DNA of 64,000 nucleotides from Fistularia commersonii (lineage: Eukaryota; Chordata; Actinopteri; Syngnathiformes; Fistulariidae). Positions 1 to 11,900 of the stretch are shown here, piece after piece (the first letter of the stretch is position 1; every line of letters begins with the position of its first letter). The DNA is taken from contig JBBMNZ010000021.1 in assembly GCA_037954325.1 (NCBI GenBank), positions 13,627,116 through 13,691,115 on the forward strand. Direction: 5' to 3'. The notes below the pieces were generated by a model. The model had not been told where the DNA came from, did no database searches, and saw only the letters and a program-made list of their open reading frames with translations. Made by a program: the position numbers and the translations under genes.

Positions 1-534
1 TCAAAGCCAATTTTGTGTCCTGAAAATATCACATTCCCTACTTAAGTTCTCTCTTCAGGAATTTTTCCTCCAAGTCTCTTCGAAGTCATTCGCCCCGAAC
101 TCAAACCACGACACAGAAATATCTCCTATGGCAATCCTCTAGTTAGTTTTTAAAAAGTTTCTTTTGTTCTTTTTTGGACTTTTGACATCCATATTCCACG
201 TGGGAGTTCAGCGGGAGGGGGGGGGGGCGGGGTCGGTCATTGAAAGTAGATTCGACGTCGTTTCTTTTACCGTTCCCCCTCCCCTCATTGTCTTAAGTAA
301 AAGTTTTGTGGTCCAGAAAATGTATCTGTCATTCAAGCAGGGTTTAGTGTCGGGCGGAGGGGAGGAGATGTGTATATGTGTGCAGAAGAAAAGGTCCTGG
401 GGCTAACCAAGCTGGTACAAATTCTCTCTGAGTTCCAAGGTTGAAGTACGTCCAAAAGGAGGTGTCCTTGACTCGGGTCTTCTGTCTTGCTCTCTCTCTC
501 CCTCGCTCTCTTTCTTTCTTTTTCTCTCTCTTTC

Positions 535-570
<36 letters not shown>

Positions 571-2069
571 CTCTGAAGAAGCCTCGGTGGTCCAGATGTT
601 GCGTTTGCACTCAGTTGTGGGTAGCAAGTAGTCAACATGTGATTCTACAAAACCTGCAAACACAGAAGAAATCAATCTCCAGGTCGAGCGATGAGCCCCA
701 AGCAAGCAGACAAGAAAGGAAATCAAACCCAATCCCATGATATTTTACATTAATGGCCTTCCTACGCTTGACTCTCGCCGTTCCTTGCTTTTTCTCTCTC
801 GGGCGCAAACGGCATAAATACATCATTTGCACAAAAGTAGCGCTGTCAGACTTCTGCCAGAAGCAACACGTGCGTGTTGGTTGCGTGACGTGCGCGCAGG
901 GAGGAGGGGTGGCGTGGATTTCCTCCCCAAAACACGCAGAAGGTTCACCGGAGACCTGGAACTGCCCAGATGCCTGACCGAGAGAGTGACGGTCGGCGTC
1001 GGCTCCCCGCGACCACCTCTCGCTCCAGAAAGCCTGACTGCGTGACGGGCGATATAGATAATGAAGCAACGAATGATTGCACGCGAGGTTACCGAAAGAA
1101 GCGAGCAAAAACGTTCAGGTCGCTGAATAACACTGACGACGTGTTCGTGTTATTGTGTAATGTTATAAGTATGATTTGGTTTATGCCTCAAAGCATAATA
1201 GAAACTTTTTTTTTTTTAAGAACATCTGTAGGAAAAATAGGTCCTCTTACAGTAAAAGAGAAATATTGGGCCCTAATTTTCTGCCTTTATTCCATTTATT
1301 TTCGAAAAGGATCATCAAGCTTAAACTTTTCAAATCCCAATAATACTGCGGGCCAGACCGCCCCGATCAATAAATTAGGTTACGGCTGTTTTCGAACAAC
1401 TTTGATTTCTGAAATAAGGTTGAATAAATCGGCATATATTGATAGCTTTGTTAATGCATTATTCATTTAATCATTTAATTATTATTATTTACTATTATTA
1501 TTATTATTATTATTATATATACAAATCAACTGGGACTTTTATTGTTATTCTCACACCGGGGACTCGTCTCGTTCTTGTATTTCTCAAAGAATGCACGTCG
1601 ACTCGGTTCATCTGCATCTTCTGAGAACATAAACTCATCAGGATGGGGGGGTTGCTGACTCATAATTGAGGTGGAATCTGATTATTTATTTGGATGGGGA
1701 TCCCCTGCTTTTGTTTTGCTTTTTTAACACTATCAGTGAAGGGAAATGAGTGGAAATAGATCTGCCTTGGAATAACAAAGCAGCGTTTGCCGGCGTTTGA
1801 CGGCCAGCGCCACCTGTGCACTTCTCTTTGCTTTAACAATACGTGTGACGGACAGATGCGGCTGCGGCGGAGATGAAATTGTAAGTTTCGATTTCATTTT
1901 CAGGAGCATGATAATGCTATTTGCACCTGCGGCACCGCGCCCGGCTCTGCTGTTGGTTCTCTGGGTGGAAGTGAATTGAAGGAGAGCGAGAGAAAGAGAT
2001 CTGTGCAGCTCAATAACTGTACTTTTGCCTCATTGAAATATTTCACATTTGTCATTCATTCATTTATTA
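1..2069. other. gene-downstream DNA, no gene seen
   Basis: No coding exon is recognised. The stretch holds a CT-rich microsatellite (about 490-572), a short L2-like retroposon scrap near 930-965 (sharing the acgc-aggttcaccgg block found at 63170), an (ATT)n run near 1480-1515 and otherwise unique sequence. Open frames here are short and cross low-complexity DNA. Confidence 0.6.
490..572. repeat. (CT)n-rich microsatellite
   Basis: Nearly pure pyrimidine on the plus strand, ending in a (TC)n run of about 30 bases. It lies far downstream of the celf4 stop. Confidence 0.9.
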
Positions 2070-2074
2070 TATAT

Positions 2075-2381
2075 AATTCTTAAAAAAAAAAATTAGGGAA
2101 CACAATGTAACTCCAAGTCAGTCACACTTCTGTGACTTAGGAATTCATTTGGACTTGTTTTAAGTGCATTACAGCCTGTCGTGTGTTTTTCCACTTTCAT
2201 TTTGAGTTTGACTCCAAATCCAGACCTTCATGGGTTCATACCTTTGATTTCCATTCATCATTTCGGAGTGATTTTGTCATCAACACATTCAATTATAAAC
2301 AAAAAAGTATTTAATAAGAATATTCATTCATTCAGATGGAGGATGTCTTATTTTAGTGTTCCCTTTATTTTTTGAGCAGAG
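2075..2381. mobile_element. degraded Tc1-like MITE, copy 1
   Basis: The right end reads AGTGTTCCCTTTATTTTTTG followed by AGCAGAG and TA. The left part carries AGGGAACACAATGTAACTCC. Both match the intact element at 25063-25421, in inverted orientation. The left terminus has decayed into an A run. Non-autonomous: no transposase frame. Confidence 0.8.
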
Positions 2382-2403
2382 TATATGCATGCATAATTAT
2401 CTA

Positions 2404-2992
2404 CAGTAAACCCTCGCTGTAACGCGGCTCACCTTTTTCGGCTTCACTGTTTCGCAGATTTTTTTTAGTGCAGATTTTTTAATGCTTATTTTTTACAGTA
2501 CAGTACGTTGTGTTCTGCATCCTAATTGGCTGAAGGACGGTAGACCGGTGTCAACAATCTACCCGCCTTATCTCTTTACAGCTTGCCAAATTTACATTTG
2601 CAAGTTATTTTCTCCACGACAAAACCCACAATGTCGACAAAACGTTCGGCACCGGCAAAGGCACCTGATGACGCGCCCAAAATGATGATAACTATTGCAG
2701 AAAACGTTAAAATTCTGGACACGCTCAATGAAAGTAGAAGCTATGCGGCTTGACGATTGAATAAAATTATTGTTTTACTGTAAAGTATCTCTAAAAACTA
2801 TCATAGTTATTTGTAAGAATATTTTTTTAAAAATGTTCGGGCCTGAAATAGGTTTGGATCTTTGGTTTAATGCTATAGTACAGTATTGTATTCTATAATA
2901 ATTATAAAAAATAAAGCTGACTACTTTGTGGATTTCGCCTATTGCGTGTTATTTTTAGAACGTAACCCCCCGCAATAAATGAGGGTTTTCTG
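2404..2992 (+). mobile_element. pogo/Tigger-type DNA transposon relic with N-terminal ORF scrap
   Basis: The left end begins CAGTAAACCCTCGCTGTAAC. The reverse complement of the right end begins CAGAAAACCCTC and continues into TTGCGGGGGGTTACGTTC, which matches the left end of the element at 47571. The left flank is TA. Inside, 2631-2753 is a 40-codon scrap starting MSTKRSAPAKAPDDAP and ending in KILDTLNESRSYAA, resembling the start of Tigger/CENP-B-like transposases, then a stop. The rest of the transposase is absent. Confidence 0.78.
2631..2753 (+). pseudogene. pogo/Tigger transposase N-terminal remnant
   Basis: Forty codons from ATG to TGA. The order Lys-Arg-Ser-Ala-Pro, then ITIAENVKILDTLNESRSYA, parallels LSIADKVELLDMLREGKSCA in the element at 47.7-48.0 kb, so this is the first helix-turn-helix region of the same transposase family. 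It ends before the second DNA-binding domain and the DDE domain, so it cannot be active. Confidence 0.72.
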
Positions 2993-3088
2993 TTTAAAGT
3001 CTTCTAATGAGAGGCCGGTTGGTCAAAGAGCCGTACGACTATTCACTCGTCATATCAAGAGAAGCATGTATTCACTAGTCATGTAGAC

Positions 3089-3614
3089 CAGCGGTCCCAA
3101 AACTACGGCCCGCGGGCCGGATACGGCACGCCTCCGAACTTTGCCCGGCCCCCCAACAATACCAGAGATGCATTATGATTTTATAATCACAATGCAAATA
3201 ATAATACAAATATAATCATAATGAAATCTACAGGGATAAAACCCATTCTTGAACCATACTGGTGGTGAAATGTGTTGTGTTTTTAGGTGTTGATATCAGT
3301 TTGGTTTCATAGCCTGCTTTGCTTTTCACAGTGAATTTGTGACAGTTAATGTTCCTTGTTGAAAATGGTTATTGGTTATTATTTATTTCATACATGGTGT
3401 TACTTATTTCATTAATAATGTTATTATTTATTTTCTGATTATTTATTTTTTTTCCGGTCAAGATCCCAGAAAGGGTTAATTTTTGGTTATGTGTGGCTTT
3501 CTCGAAAATAATAAATGTTTAGACACCTCTGCGATCGTCACAAACCGGCCCGGCCCTCCGTCAGAGAAGGGAAAAATTATTTGTCCCTCGCAGGAAAAAG
3601 TTTGGGGACCCCTG
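3089..3614. mobile_element. hAT-type non-autonomous element
   Basis: Left end CAGCGGTCCCAAAACTACGG runs into a GCCCGCGGGCCGG block. The right end AAAGTTTGGGGACCCCTG is its imperfect inverted complement. Flanks atgtagac (3081-3088) and atgtttagac (3615-3624) look like an 8-bp target duplication with a 2-base insertion. The interior is AT-rich and non-coding. Confidence 0.8.
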
Positions 3615-3734
3615 ATGTTTAGACTTTCAATCACGACATAGAGTCATTCATCCTGTCGTTCGCGCATCATAAAGAGACATTGAAGCGTTCACCGCGTCGT
3701 TCGCACGTCTGGGCAGTTTAGTGTCTCCAACGAA

Positions 3735-3850
3735 CATCATGCATGTGTTTGAACACGGAGGAAAAGCCACGCAGACACGGAAAAAGAACACGGAGACCTC
3801 TTGTTAGAATCAAACCAGACGTCTTCTTGCTGTGAGGTGGAAGATGCTGT
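3735..3850 (-). mobile_element. L2/tRNA-like retroposon fragment
   Basis: Sequence around ATCAAACCAGACGTCTTCTT and GCTGTGAGGTGG is the reverse complement of a fish retroposon segment containing a tRNA-like B box and the phrase 'cctcacagcaagaag', which is also present at 42310. The fragment is truncated on both sides. Confidence 0.55.
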
Positions 3851-5480
3851 GCAGCTCTCCGCTTGCATGCAAGTCTAATTTTAAAATGCTGATTTGAGCA
3901 AACAAAGGCTCGGAAGCTGGAATAATCATTTCACTTGAAGCATCGCTATGCTGTTTGCGATTGCTGTTTTATTATTTTTTTTCTCTCTTCTCTCCTCTCT
4001 CATTAACAAATCATGAAGACTTTTTGGCTCAATCGGCCCATTTGTCCCGTCGCGAGACGAGAAGATGCTGTTTATAAACCCGCAACCTTGTAGTTAACTT
4101 ACAAAATCAATTGCCTTTAAGCCTCGAGACAAGAAGCTTATTTTCTGGATGGTAAAATGCATTTAAAGAAATAATGTGGCCGAAATCCCAAATTTGTTTG
4201 TGCGAGTTGCTAATACAATTTCACTTATTCTTAATAAAAGCTCCTTCCTCTGGAGATCAAGGCTCACTAAATAACGCAGTAATTAAAAGTTACACGTGAC
4301 TTACATTGCTTTTTAAGAATTACCTCGCTTTTGAACTTATGGCCGTAAATTAATGTATTTGCACACAAATGGAAGAGTGTGGGATTTACTTTACACCTAC
4401 CTCTCCATTAATAAGCAAGATAGTGTCGCTGAGACGAGGAGGAGGGCTTTTAATCAAAACATGAATATAAATTTGTTATTCTGTTGACTCCGTACGCGTT
4501 CTTTTTTATTTCTATTTGGCTATGCTAATGGTAGAGGGACGACGACAACACGCTTTTTTTATGCATTGAAATCTCAACTGCATAACACAGGTGGAAAGAA
4601 AAGTAAATCAAAAGCGTGTTTTTTCCCTCCAACTATTACTTTGAGATGTTTTGATGCACGGAAAGGCACGACGCCTCGTGTTTTATGACACGTTCATATG
4701 AGACGGCGCCATCCTTCCCGCAGTGCTTTGCCGCGGGACACAGTCTGGTACGGTTCAGTTAGTTTGTGAGTGGGTGATAAGTTGCCCTTGAATGAAGTCA
4801 TCAGTGGTGAATGAACGATACAGCCTAAACTCTCCATCACGCAGATGAAGGGAGGAGACAAAGAGGAACGGCACAATTACCCGCCTGAGGGGTAATAAAT
4901 GCCTTCCCCTTAGAAGCAATTCCTCCTCGGTGCAGCGCGGCCATTTACAAATTATCTCATACCTACAGGGTAACAAACCGGGTCACTTACAGTAAAAGTG
5001 TTTTACAAAACAGCGCTACGCTTTTTCTTCTTCTGCACAGCTTTGTTCATATGGAAAAGAGTAGATGGAGTAGGAATACCATTTAGACTTCCTGTGATTT
5101 ACTTTTAATTCCGCCGTGTGTGTGTGTGTGTGTGTGTGTGTGTAGTCTGGCAGCTGTGCATGTTTCGATGAGATCTTCCCCAAAATAATAACGCCGGAAT
5201 TAGCATTTGCAAATGTGCGCCTACTCTAGCTATCGGCGAAGGTGTGCGGCGTCGTTGCTATCTTTAACAAGCGATTTGTCGACGATGCGCTGGTTATTAG
5301 GCATCTGCTAATGTTTTGTGACATTTATAAAAGGTTAGGGAAACCGCATCTGACACCGCTGCGGACGGGTTTGCCGTTAGAGCGTTTGTCAGCGAGATGT
5401 ACGCCGCTTATCCGCGATGCCGCTTCGATCGATAGCCCGTCGAAGATGAGTGAAAGCGGGTGTTTCGGAAGTCATCTTAC
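3851..5480. other. celf4: celf4 downstream region, possible 3'UTR or conserved non-coding DNA
   Basis: The stretch is complex, nearly repeat-free sequence except for a (GT)n run at 5116-5143. Blocks at about 3850-4480 and 4690-4980 are AT-rich with several TAAT/ATTA homeodomain-type cores and no open frame of note. If the 5481 donor is used, the terminal non-coding exon should lie here. No poly(A) site could be picked out with confidence. Confidence 0.35.
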
Positions 5481-5483
5481 CTG
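5474..5483 (-). promoter_or_regulatory. celf4: candidate 5' splice site in the 3'UTR
   Basis: Sense sequence GACAG|GTAAGATG matches the donor consensus at nearly every position, with the junction after 5481, 66 nt past the stop codon. No matching acceptor and terminal exon could be chosen by eye between 1 and 5400. Confidence 0.5.
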
Positions 5484-5546
5484 TCTTTCTCAGTACACGA
5501 CGGCTGCCCCGGCCACCAGGATGGCAGCGGCTGGCTGGGGCGGGGG

Positions 5547-5674
5547 CTAGTAGGGGCGGTTGGCGTCCTTTGGCCTCTTCAGCTGCACCTTGAGTCTTTT
5601 CATGCCAATCTGGAAGCCGTTCATCGACTGGATAGCAGCCTGGGCACTACCTGGGTTATCGAAACTCACAAACC
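5547..5674 (-). CDS. celf4: celf4 last coding exon (128 nt of coding sequence)
   Basis: The exon encodes GFVSFDNPGSAQAAIQSMNG followed by FQIGMKRLKVQLKRPKDANR and PY, then TAG (complement of 5547-5549). It completes RRM3 (RNP1 FGFVSF, beta4 LKVQLKR) and the conserved CELF C-terminus. The acceptor CCCCCCAG lies behind a (UC)n tract. The exon continues past the stop; a strong CAG|GTAAGA donor occurs 66 nt further on. Confidence 0.95.
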
Positions 5675-7702
5675 CTGGGGGGAAAGGCGAAGGGAGAGAG
5701 AGAGAGAGAGCAAGGGAGGTGGTTAGAATAGGATAAAAGAAGAGTTGGGGCTAACAAAAAAAAAAAAAAAAATGAACGTGAGGTTAATTGATTATCCATT
5801 TGGCAAAACATAATTGTTACATTAACTATTGAAACTCATCTAACATGAATGAATGGACATTAAGCACCAAAGTCATCTTTCGCATACTGCAGTTATCATT
5901 AAAATAAGGAACTTACACCAAGATATAACAGCAGAACAACATGACAACAACAACAACAACAACAACAGGATCACAATAGTATGAGGGAGTAGTTGCGTGC
6001 ACCGGAAATCACAATCCAAACTCGATCTTGGGTGTTTGGAACCAAAACACCAACGCAGTTGTGCAAGTCGAAAAGGAACATGAGAACTTTTTTGGGGGGA
6101 AATTTTCCGATGGGTGATCTCCCCCGCGCTTCGACGTAAATGCCGGTCTGTTTTTGTGCGCCGAGCCGGAATCTGGATCTCGAGAAAATCGGTAGCCTCG
6201 CCGCGCTAGAGGTCAAATTCGGCGCAGGATTTTTGCGCGGGTAAAGCGGCGACGGCGGAAAAAAACGGGGAAAGCGCGGACTCGCAATTCGAGCGTCGCT
6301 CAGCGCGACATCGACGTCGAGCCGTATCAACGGGCCGAGGCGGCGTCGCGTAAACACGCCACGACCGGCAATCGGACTGAGGACCACCCATCGACAAATA
6401 ACACCAGGCTCTTTATTGGAATGACACAAACAGCACAGTGGCAAAGTCATCAGAATTGTTCTTCAACTCGATCACTTTGACGTATAGCAGTTCTAAATGC
6501 TAAAATATATAGAAAATAAGAAAAAAAAAAAAAATCCAGACACACTCGTAATCCATTCATTCTTTTTGGTTCCAAGCTTCCTTTGCGCAACTGTAGAAAA
6601 AGTCTGTTTTGCTCTTGTCTGATTTCACAAAAGAGTTGCAAGGGGGTTAGGAAGGCGTGTGGACTGCGGTAAAGAAGGTGATTAGTAAAGAGAATAATCA
6701 GAATAAATGATCAATAATTTTTGGTTTTGTTCATTTTTACCCACCAAAGCATTTACTTTGGTTTGTCGCCCGATCCACAAACACTTTGGAGGAGATGACA
6801 TTACCGAATGGCAGGAACATCTGCATCAGCTCTCCATCCCCAAACTCCTGAGGGAGGTGGTAGATGAACAGGTTGCAACCCTCCGGTCCTGCAAATGGAA
6901 AGAGAGAGCGAGCGAGAGAGAGAGAGAGAGAGAGGGAAGAGAAAAACATTGATAAGAAGCAAGGGTCAGAGAATGAGAGGAGAAACAGACTTGAAGTTAT
7001 GGAGAATAAATTGACTCATTCATCTCACGCACAAGGATGCCTGGGAAAACTGTATACTTTGATAAACGAGTCATTTTCTGATAACAATTGGATTAAAAGA
7101 AATGCAATTTTAAAAGATTCCCGCGCGGATTTCCGTACATTTCTACATTTCGTTAAATCGGGTTTGTTTGTTACGCGACGGATGCGGGTTTTGTTCCGAG
7201 CCGTCGGGTCGGATGGTCACAGGGCGCGTCTGCTCTCCGTCCGATGGCTTGTAAATCTCTGCCGGGACGCGGCGACCGTCGGCGGGGGGGGAGAATCGAC
7301 ATCCAGTCTGTTTTGTTGTTTTCCACAAGAGGGCAGTAAGGCCCCGAGCCTGGACGTCCCCGAGCTTGCAGGTCATTGGGTTCGCAAGTAGCTTTACAGC
7401 TCTGCTGGAAATACCCGCTTGTGATGGTGAAGTTAGTTACCTTTTGGGCAGCGAGAGCCGCCCGTGCATCATCTCGTGTCACCGCACCAATCAACACTTA
7501 GATACAGTACGTCATCTCAGAGGAAGACACTAGTAAGAGCGAATATACTCTGTCTCCAGTTGCTACAGATAGCAGGATTAATTGTTCATATATATTTATG
7601 GATGCTGCCACATAAGTGGGTGAAAATGGATGAAAAAGGATATAAATCTTTATGTCACGCACCCTTATATGCCTGCAATGTTACAATTTTGTCTGGTTAT
7701 AA

Positions 7703-7740
<38 letters not shown>

Positions 7741-7984
7741 TACCTTCTCGCTGCTGCTGTGGGATGATGGGTGGAGGGTGGGGGAAGGCTTGGCTGATCT
7801 GGCCGTATGCAGCGGGATAGGCTGCTGAGACACACACACGCACACACACCGACACACACAAGGATCAGATAACAGTCATGACCAGAGCGCACTGCAACAA
7901 GGATACATACAAACAACGTGATATATGCAGGGGCACAGCAAACGATTGATCAGATAACACACAATAGAACCCTCGTGGTGTGAA

Positions 7985-8026
<42 letters not shown>

Positions 8027-8315
8027 AATCAGCAAAGTGAATACATTGACGAAGCAGTATGGCAGCACTTATTTGCTACATGATCAAAATTCAAATGAAG
8101 ATTCAAATCTTTTGTTTCTCTTTGCCCCACTGCTAAGCACCCCCTGTGGCACACACACACACACACACACACACTATTGTTAGAGTGTCAGACAAACCTG
8201 CATACTGCTGGACTCCTGTGTAAGCCTGCTGGAGAGGATCGGCTGCAGTGGGACTTTGAGCTGCTCCGGAGGAGACACGTAGAGATGGAACAGGAGGATG
8301 GATTAAGGTGTTCAT

Positions 8316-8360
<45 letters not shown>

Positions 8361-11300
8361 CGGGGGGGTAATGCAAGAGAAATGAGACACACAAAGACAG
8401 ACGGAGAAGGTAGATGTGGGGAGGAAGAGGGCACGGAGGAAAGCGGGAGTTATATGGAACAACATTGAGAGGGAGGGGGGATGAAATGAAATGTAAGACC
8501 GGACAAGAAAAGCAGAAAGGTCAGGGGTCGGAACAACAACCAGCACAGTCCTGATCCTGAATCCTGAAAGTTTTTTGTTGTAAAGATGATAGAAAAGTAA
8601 AAAAATCTGAAAAAACACCATGACTCCAACGCAGTGGAGACTGGAAAATATCGCAATATTCCAGAATTCAGCCAAAAAAAAAACCATGTAAAATGAAAAT
8701 AGTGCAACTGGATCAGACACGTGAAAAGGAAGGCGCTTGTGCAACGTCCACATGCATCGTGAACTCACGCAGCTACAACAGAAACCGCGCCAACAGTTCA
8801 AAAGCACACATCTGTACGTGCATACGAAGCACACCACGGAGAAAAACGCACATTTACAAGAACACACGGATCGCGGCTCTCCATCTCATGCAGGGTCATG
8901 CACACAGGAATTTTGCATTTTTTTTTTTTTTTTTTTTAGTAAATCGTGGATTTTCTGGGATGTGATAAAACTACTTCTGTATCTGAATGATGTAGATTTA
9001 TTCAAAATACACAGTCTGGGTATTTCACATATACTTACATTCAAACACACACACACACTCAGACACAGACTCCACTAACCTCACAATAACTAGAAACCAA
9101 AGAACACCGTAAAGTAACATCTACGCTACGAGTGGAAAGGGGGGGGGGGGTTTGTTGGGAGCGCTACCTTCAGAAAGGGAAGAAAGGAAGCAGCCGCCCT
9201 GAACCCCAAAACAACTCCGCGGAGCCACGCCCAAGCCGTTTTTCTCTGAGTCCTCTCTAAAAACCACCTCCTGCAACACTGGGGAGACACAAGAGCGTAA
9301 AAAGAAATAACATTTTCCTCCACCTCGTCACAGACACAAATCAATGAGTCACGGCTCATGACACAACGCATTCGCCGGCTCCAGCAGCCCATAAGCACCT
9401 TTTTGCCAAACACTCATCTTGACGTGCTCGCCGTCTTTGGGGCCACGGGTTGTCTGGCCGCTGGCTCCTGAACACGCCTGGAAGCCGGCAGCGTGCGCGC
9501 TCTCGGGTAATTAATATGTTTATCACAGCGGGGGGGGGGGGGGGCAGGGGGCGGCTTTGCCTCGCTGTGCGCCCGTACCGCAACCTAGCACTCTATTTAT
9601 ATATAAATATATTTCTTAATTTCCGCCGAACCCGAAAGATGCTAATTATTTAGCATGCTTACCGGGGTAGTGGTGTATCCCATTGGTGAAGACGGCCTCT
9701 GCGGGGGGCTGTCCGTTTGCTTGTGGGGGCGGCATACCGGTAAAACCGTTTACGCTAATCGGGGAAGGGATGCTGGTCACCGTGGGGGCGCTGATGCCCG
9801 GAGGAGTGCTGCCACCTGCGGCCGCCGGGCAGCCGGGGGAGAGAAAGAGGAGACAGAAAACACTTTCACTTTATTCTTATCTCGATGCGACGCCGGGAAG
9901 TTTGTTTCTTTGACTGGCCACCAAGTAACTCGACTGCAAATGTCAGAGGGGCTGGACCGGCGGGGCCGGCGCAGACACTAAATGTCAGGGCCAATTTCTT
10001 ATCCCGGCGCCATTACTGTGATACTACGGCAACAAATATCAGACTCTGTCGATTGTGTACTTTGTCGGATTATTTTATTTAATGCCGCATTATAGGATCC
10101 GGTCCGTGTGTGTGCAGTATCTGCCTGCACGACGACTGGTTAATTAAGGAGCTACATTATTCAGTGCCTCGACCGAAGAGGCCGGAACACTTCCTGTGTC
10201 TATCTGTTACGTTTAATTGCAATCGTCCATTGAGTTCCAATAGGTTTTTACTAATATATTTAGATATATATGAGTGTTTATATTGAGGATGTGTTGCGGA
10301 GGGGTTGGCGGTTCACCGGAAATGCATCAAAAGTTACGTCGTTACAACCGATCCGGTCGATTGTTTCACGTGAAAAGCCCCTGCGGGAAAAATACCAAGC
10401 CGTGCAATAGTAACGCGGCAGTGTGGAACACGGAATATGTCTGATTTGTAGCGTTTTGGCTTCGCCGGGCGAAGGTAAGACGCGGCGATGCAACTCCGGA
10501 GAAAGCAATTACCCGATGTGGGAGTGAGCGGCGCTCCGGGGAGGCCATTGATGGTGGCCATGTGCTGCATCTGGGCCGCGGCAAAGGCCGCCATCGGACT
10601 GAGGTAGCCCCCCTGGCCTACGGACGCCATCAATGCTGCTTGTTGCTGCACCTGCAGGAGTTTATAAGGACGTTGCGATTACGAGCACGGCGGGGATTAA
10701 TCAAAAGTTAACAGAGAAGGAAGTTATTGAGAGGCTATCGAGCGGTAGGATTAAATCACACATTTTCAGACGTAGATTGAAACAGACTTTGTTTGCGGTA
10801 ATAATTCTTCTCGCGCACTTGCAGTGAAGAGATCGACACCTAATGTGTTTCCAATGCTTGTTCGGGCTACTATACCTGCACCGCTTCTCGCTTGGTACAA
10901 TAAAAGACTATAAATAACTTTACTTTGGAAGATTTTCTAAACAAAGGTGATCTTGACCTGCGGGTCGCACTTTAACCCCAGGTGCGCACGCTAGATCCCT
11001 TAAGATTTATATACTTTATAATTGCATCGCAAATCTCTACCTTCTGTGCTTTTTAGGCGAGATATAAAGAATCCTATCAAAACCTGTACAGTTTCATTCT
11101 ATCCTGCTGGAGAGCTGAACTTACACTGTGACTTTGTCCCCTCCCTCAACGATGCTCTTGCTTGATTTTTACGAATGTGCATTTTCACCGCGGGTCGCTT
11201 TATAAATAACTAGGTGATAAATCAGTGGATAAAGAAGACATTTAGTGTGCCGCCTTGCCTGAGCGTAGGCTCCGTAAGCTCCAAACTGCAGGGCCATAGG

Positions 11301-11407
11301 GTTGAAGATGCCCATCTGACCAGCCATCTGCTGCATGCGGCGGATGGTGCGCTCCTTGTCTGTGTCTGCGAACTTTACCACCAGACTGGATGATGCACCC
11401 TGTGCGT

Positions 11408-11499
<92 letters not shown>

Positions 11500-11869
11500 C
11501 AGGCAGTATAAGTAAGCATGTACAGACATGCATATGACATGACCTTGTGTTTACTCATACATGCCCATACACTTAATGGGATATTATTATTATTATTATT
11601 ATTATTTTTAAGACTGAAGAGGTTGAGTTGTGGGTTTTTGCTTGCATGTGCCTCTGGTTGTCTTCTATATTCTCAGTCAAGCTCACGGCTTCAAAGCGGC
11701 AGTTTGCCACTGATATATTGAGGATGGGTCAAAGGCAGGGGACACGTTTCCACACTGGGATTAATAAAGTATAACTTTTAGAAGGTAATTAAGCGCCGTG
11801 TGATTCATCTTTCTATGTGACTCACCTCTCACACATAAATCCACATGCTCACACACACACACACACACA

Positions 11870-11900
<31 letters not shown>

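Noticed and set aside
5110..5480. 102-codon plus-strand frame opposite the celf4 end
   Set aside because: No domain, and it overlaps the antisense of the probable 3'UTR.
8126..8155. CTCF-like motif in reverse (CACCCCCTGTGGCA)
   Set aside because: The core does not fit at key positions (spacing between the CCA and GGC halves).
8133..8867. 244-codon minus-strand frame
   Set aside because: Only the short part at 8198-8260 is a real celf4 exon; the rest is intron and (CA)n translation.
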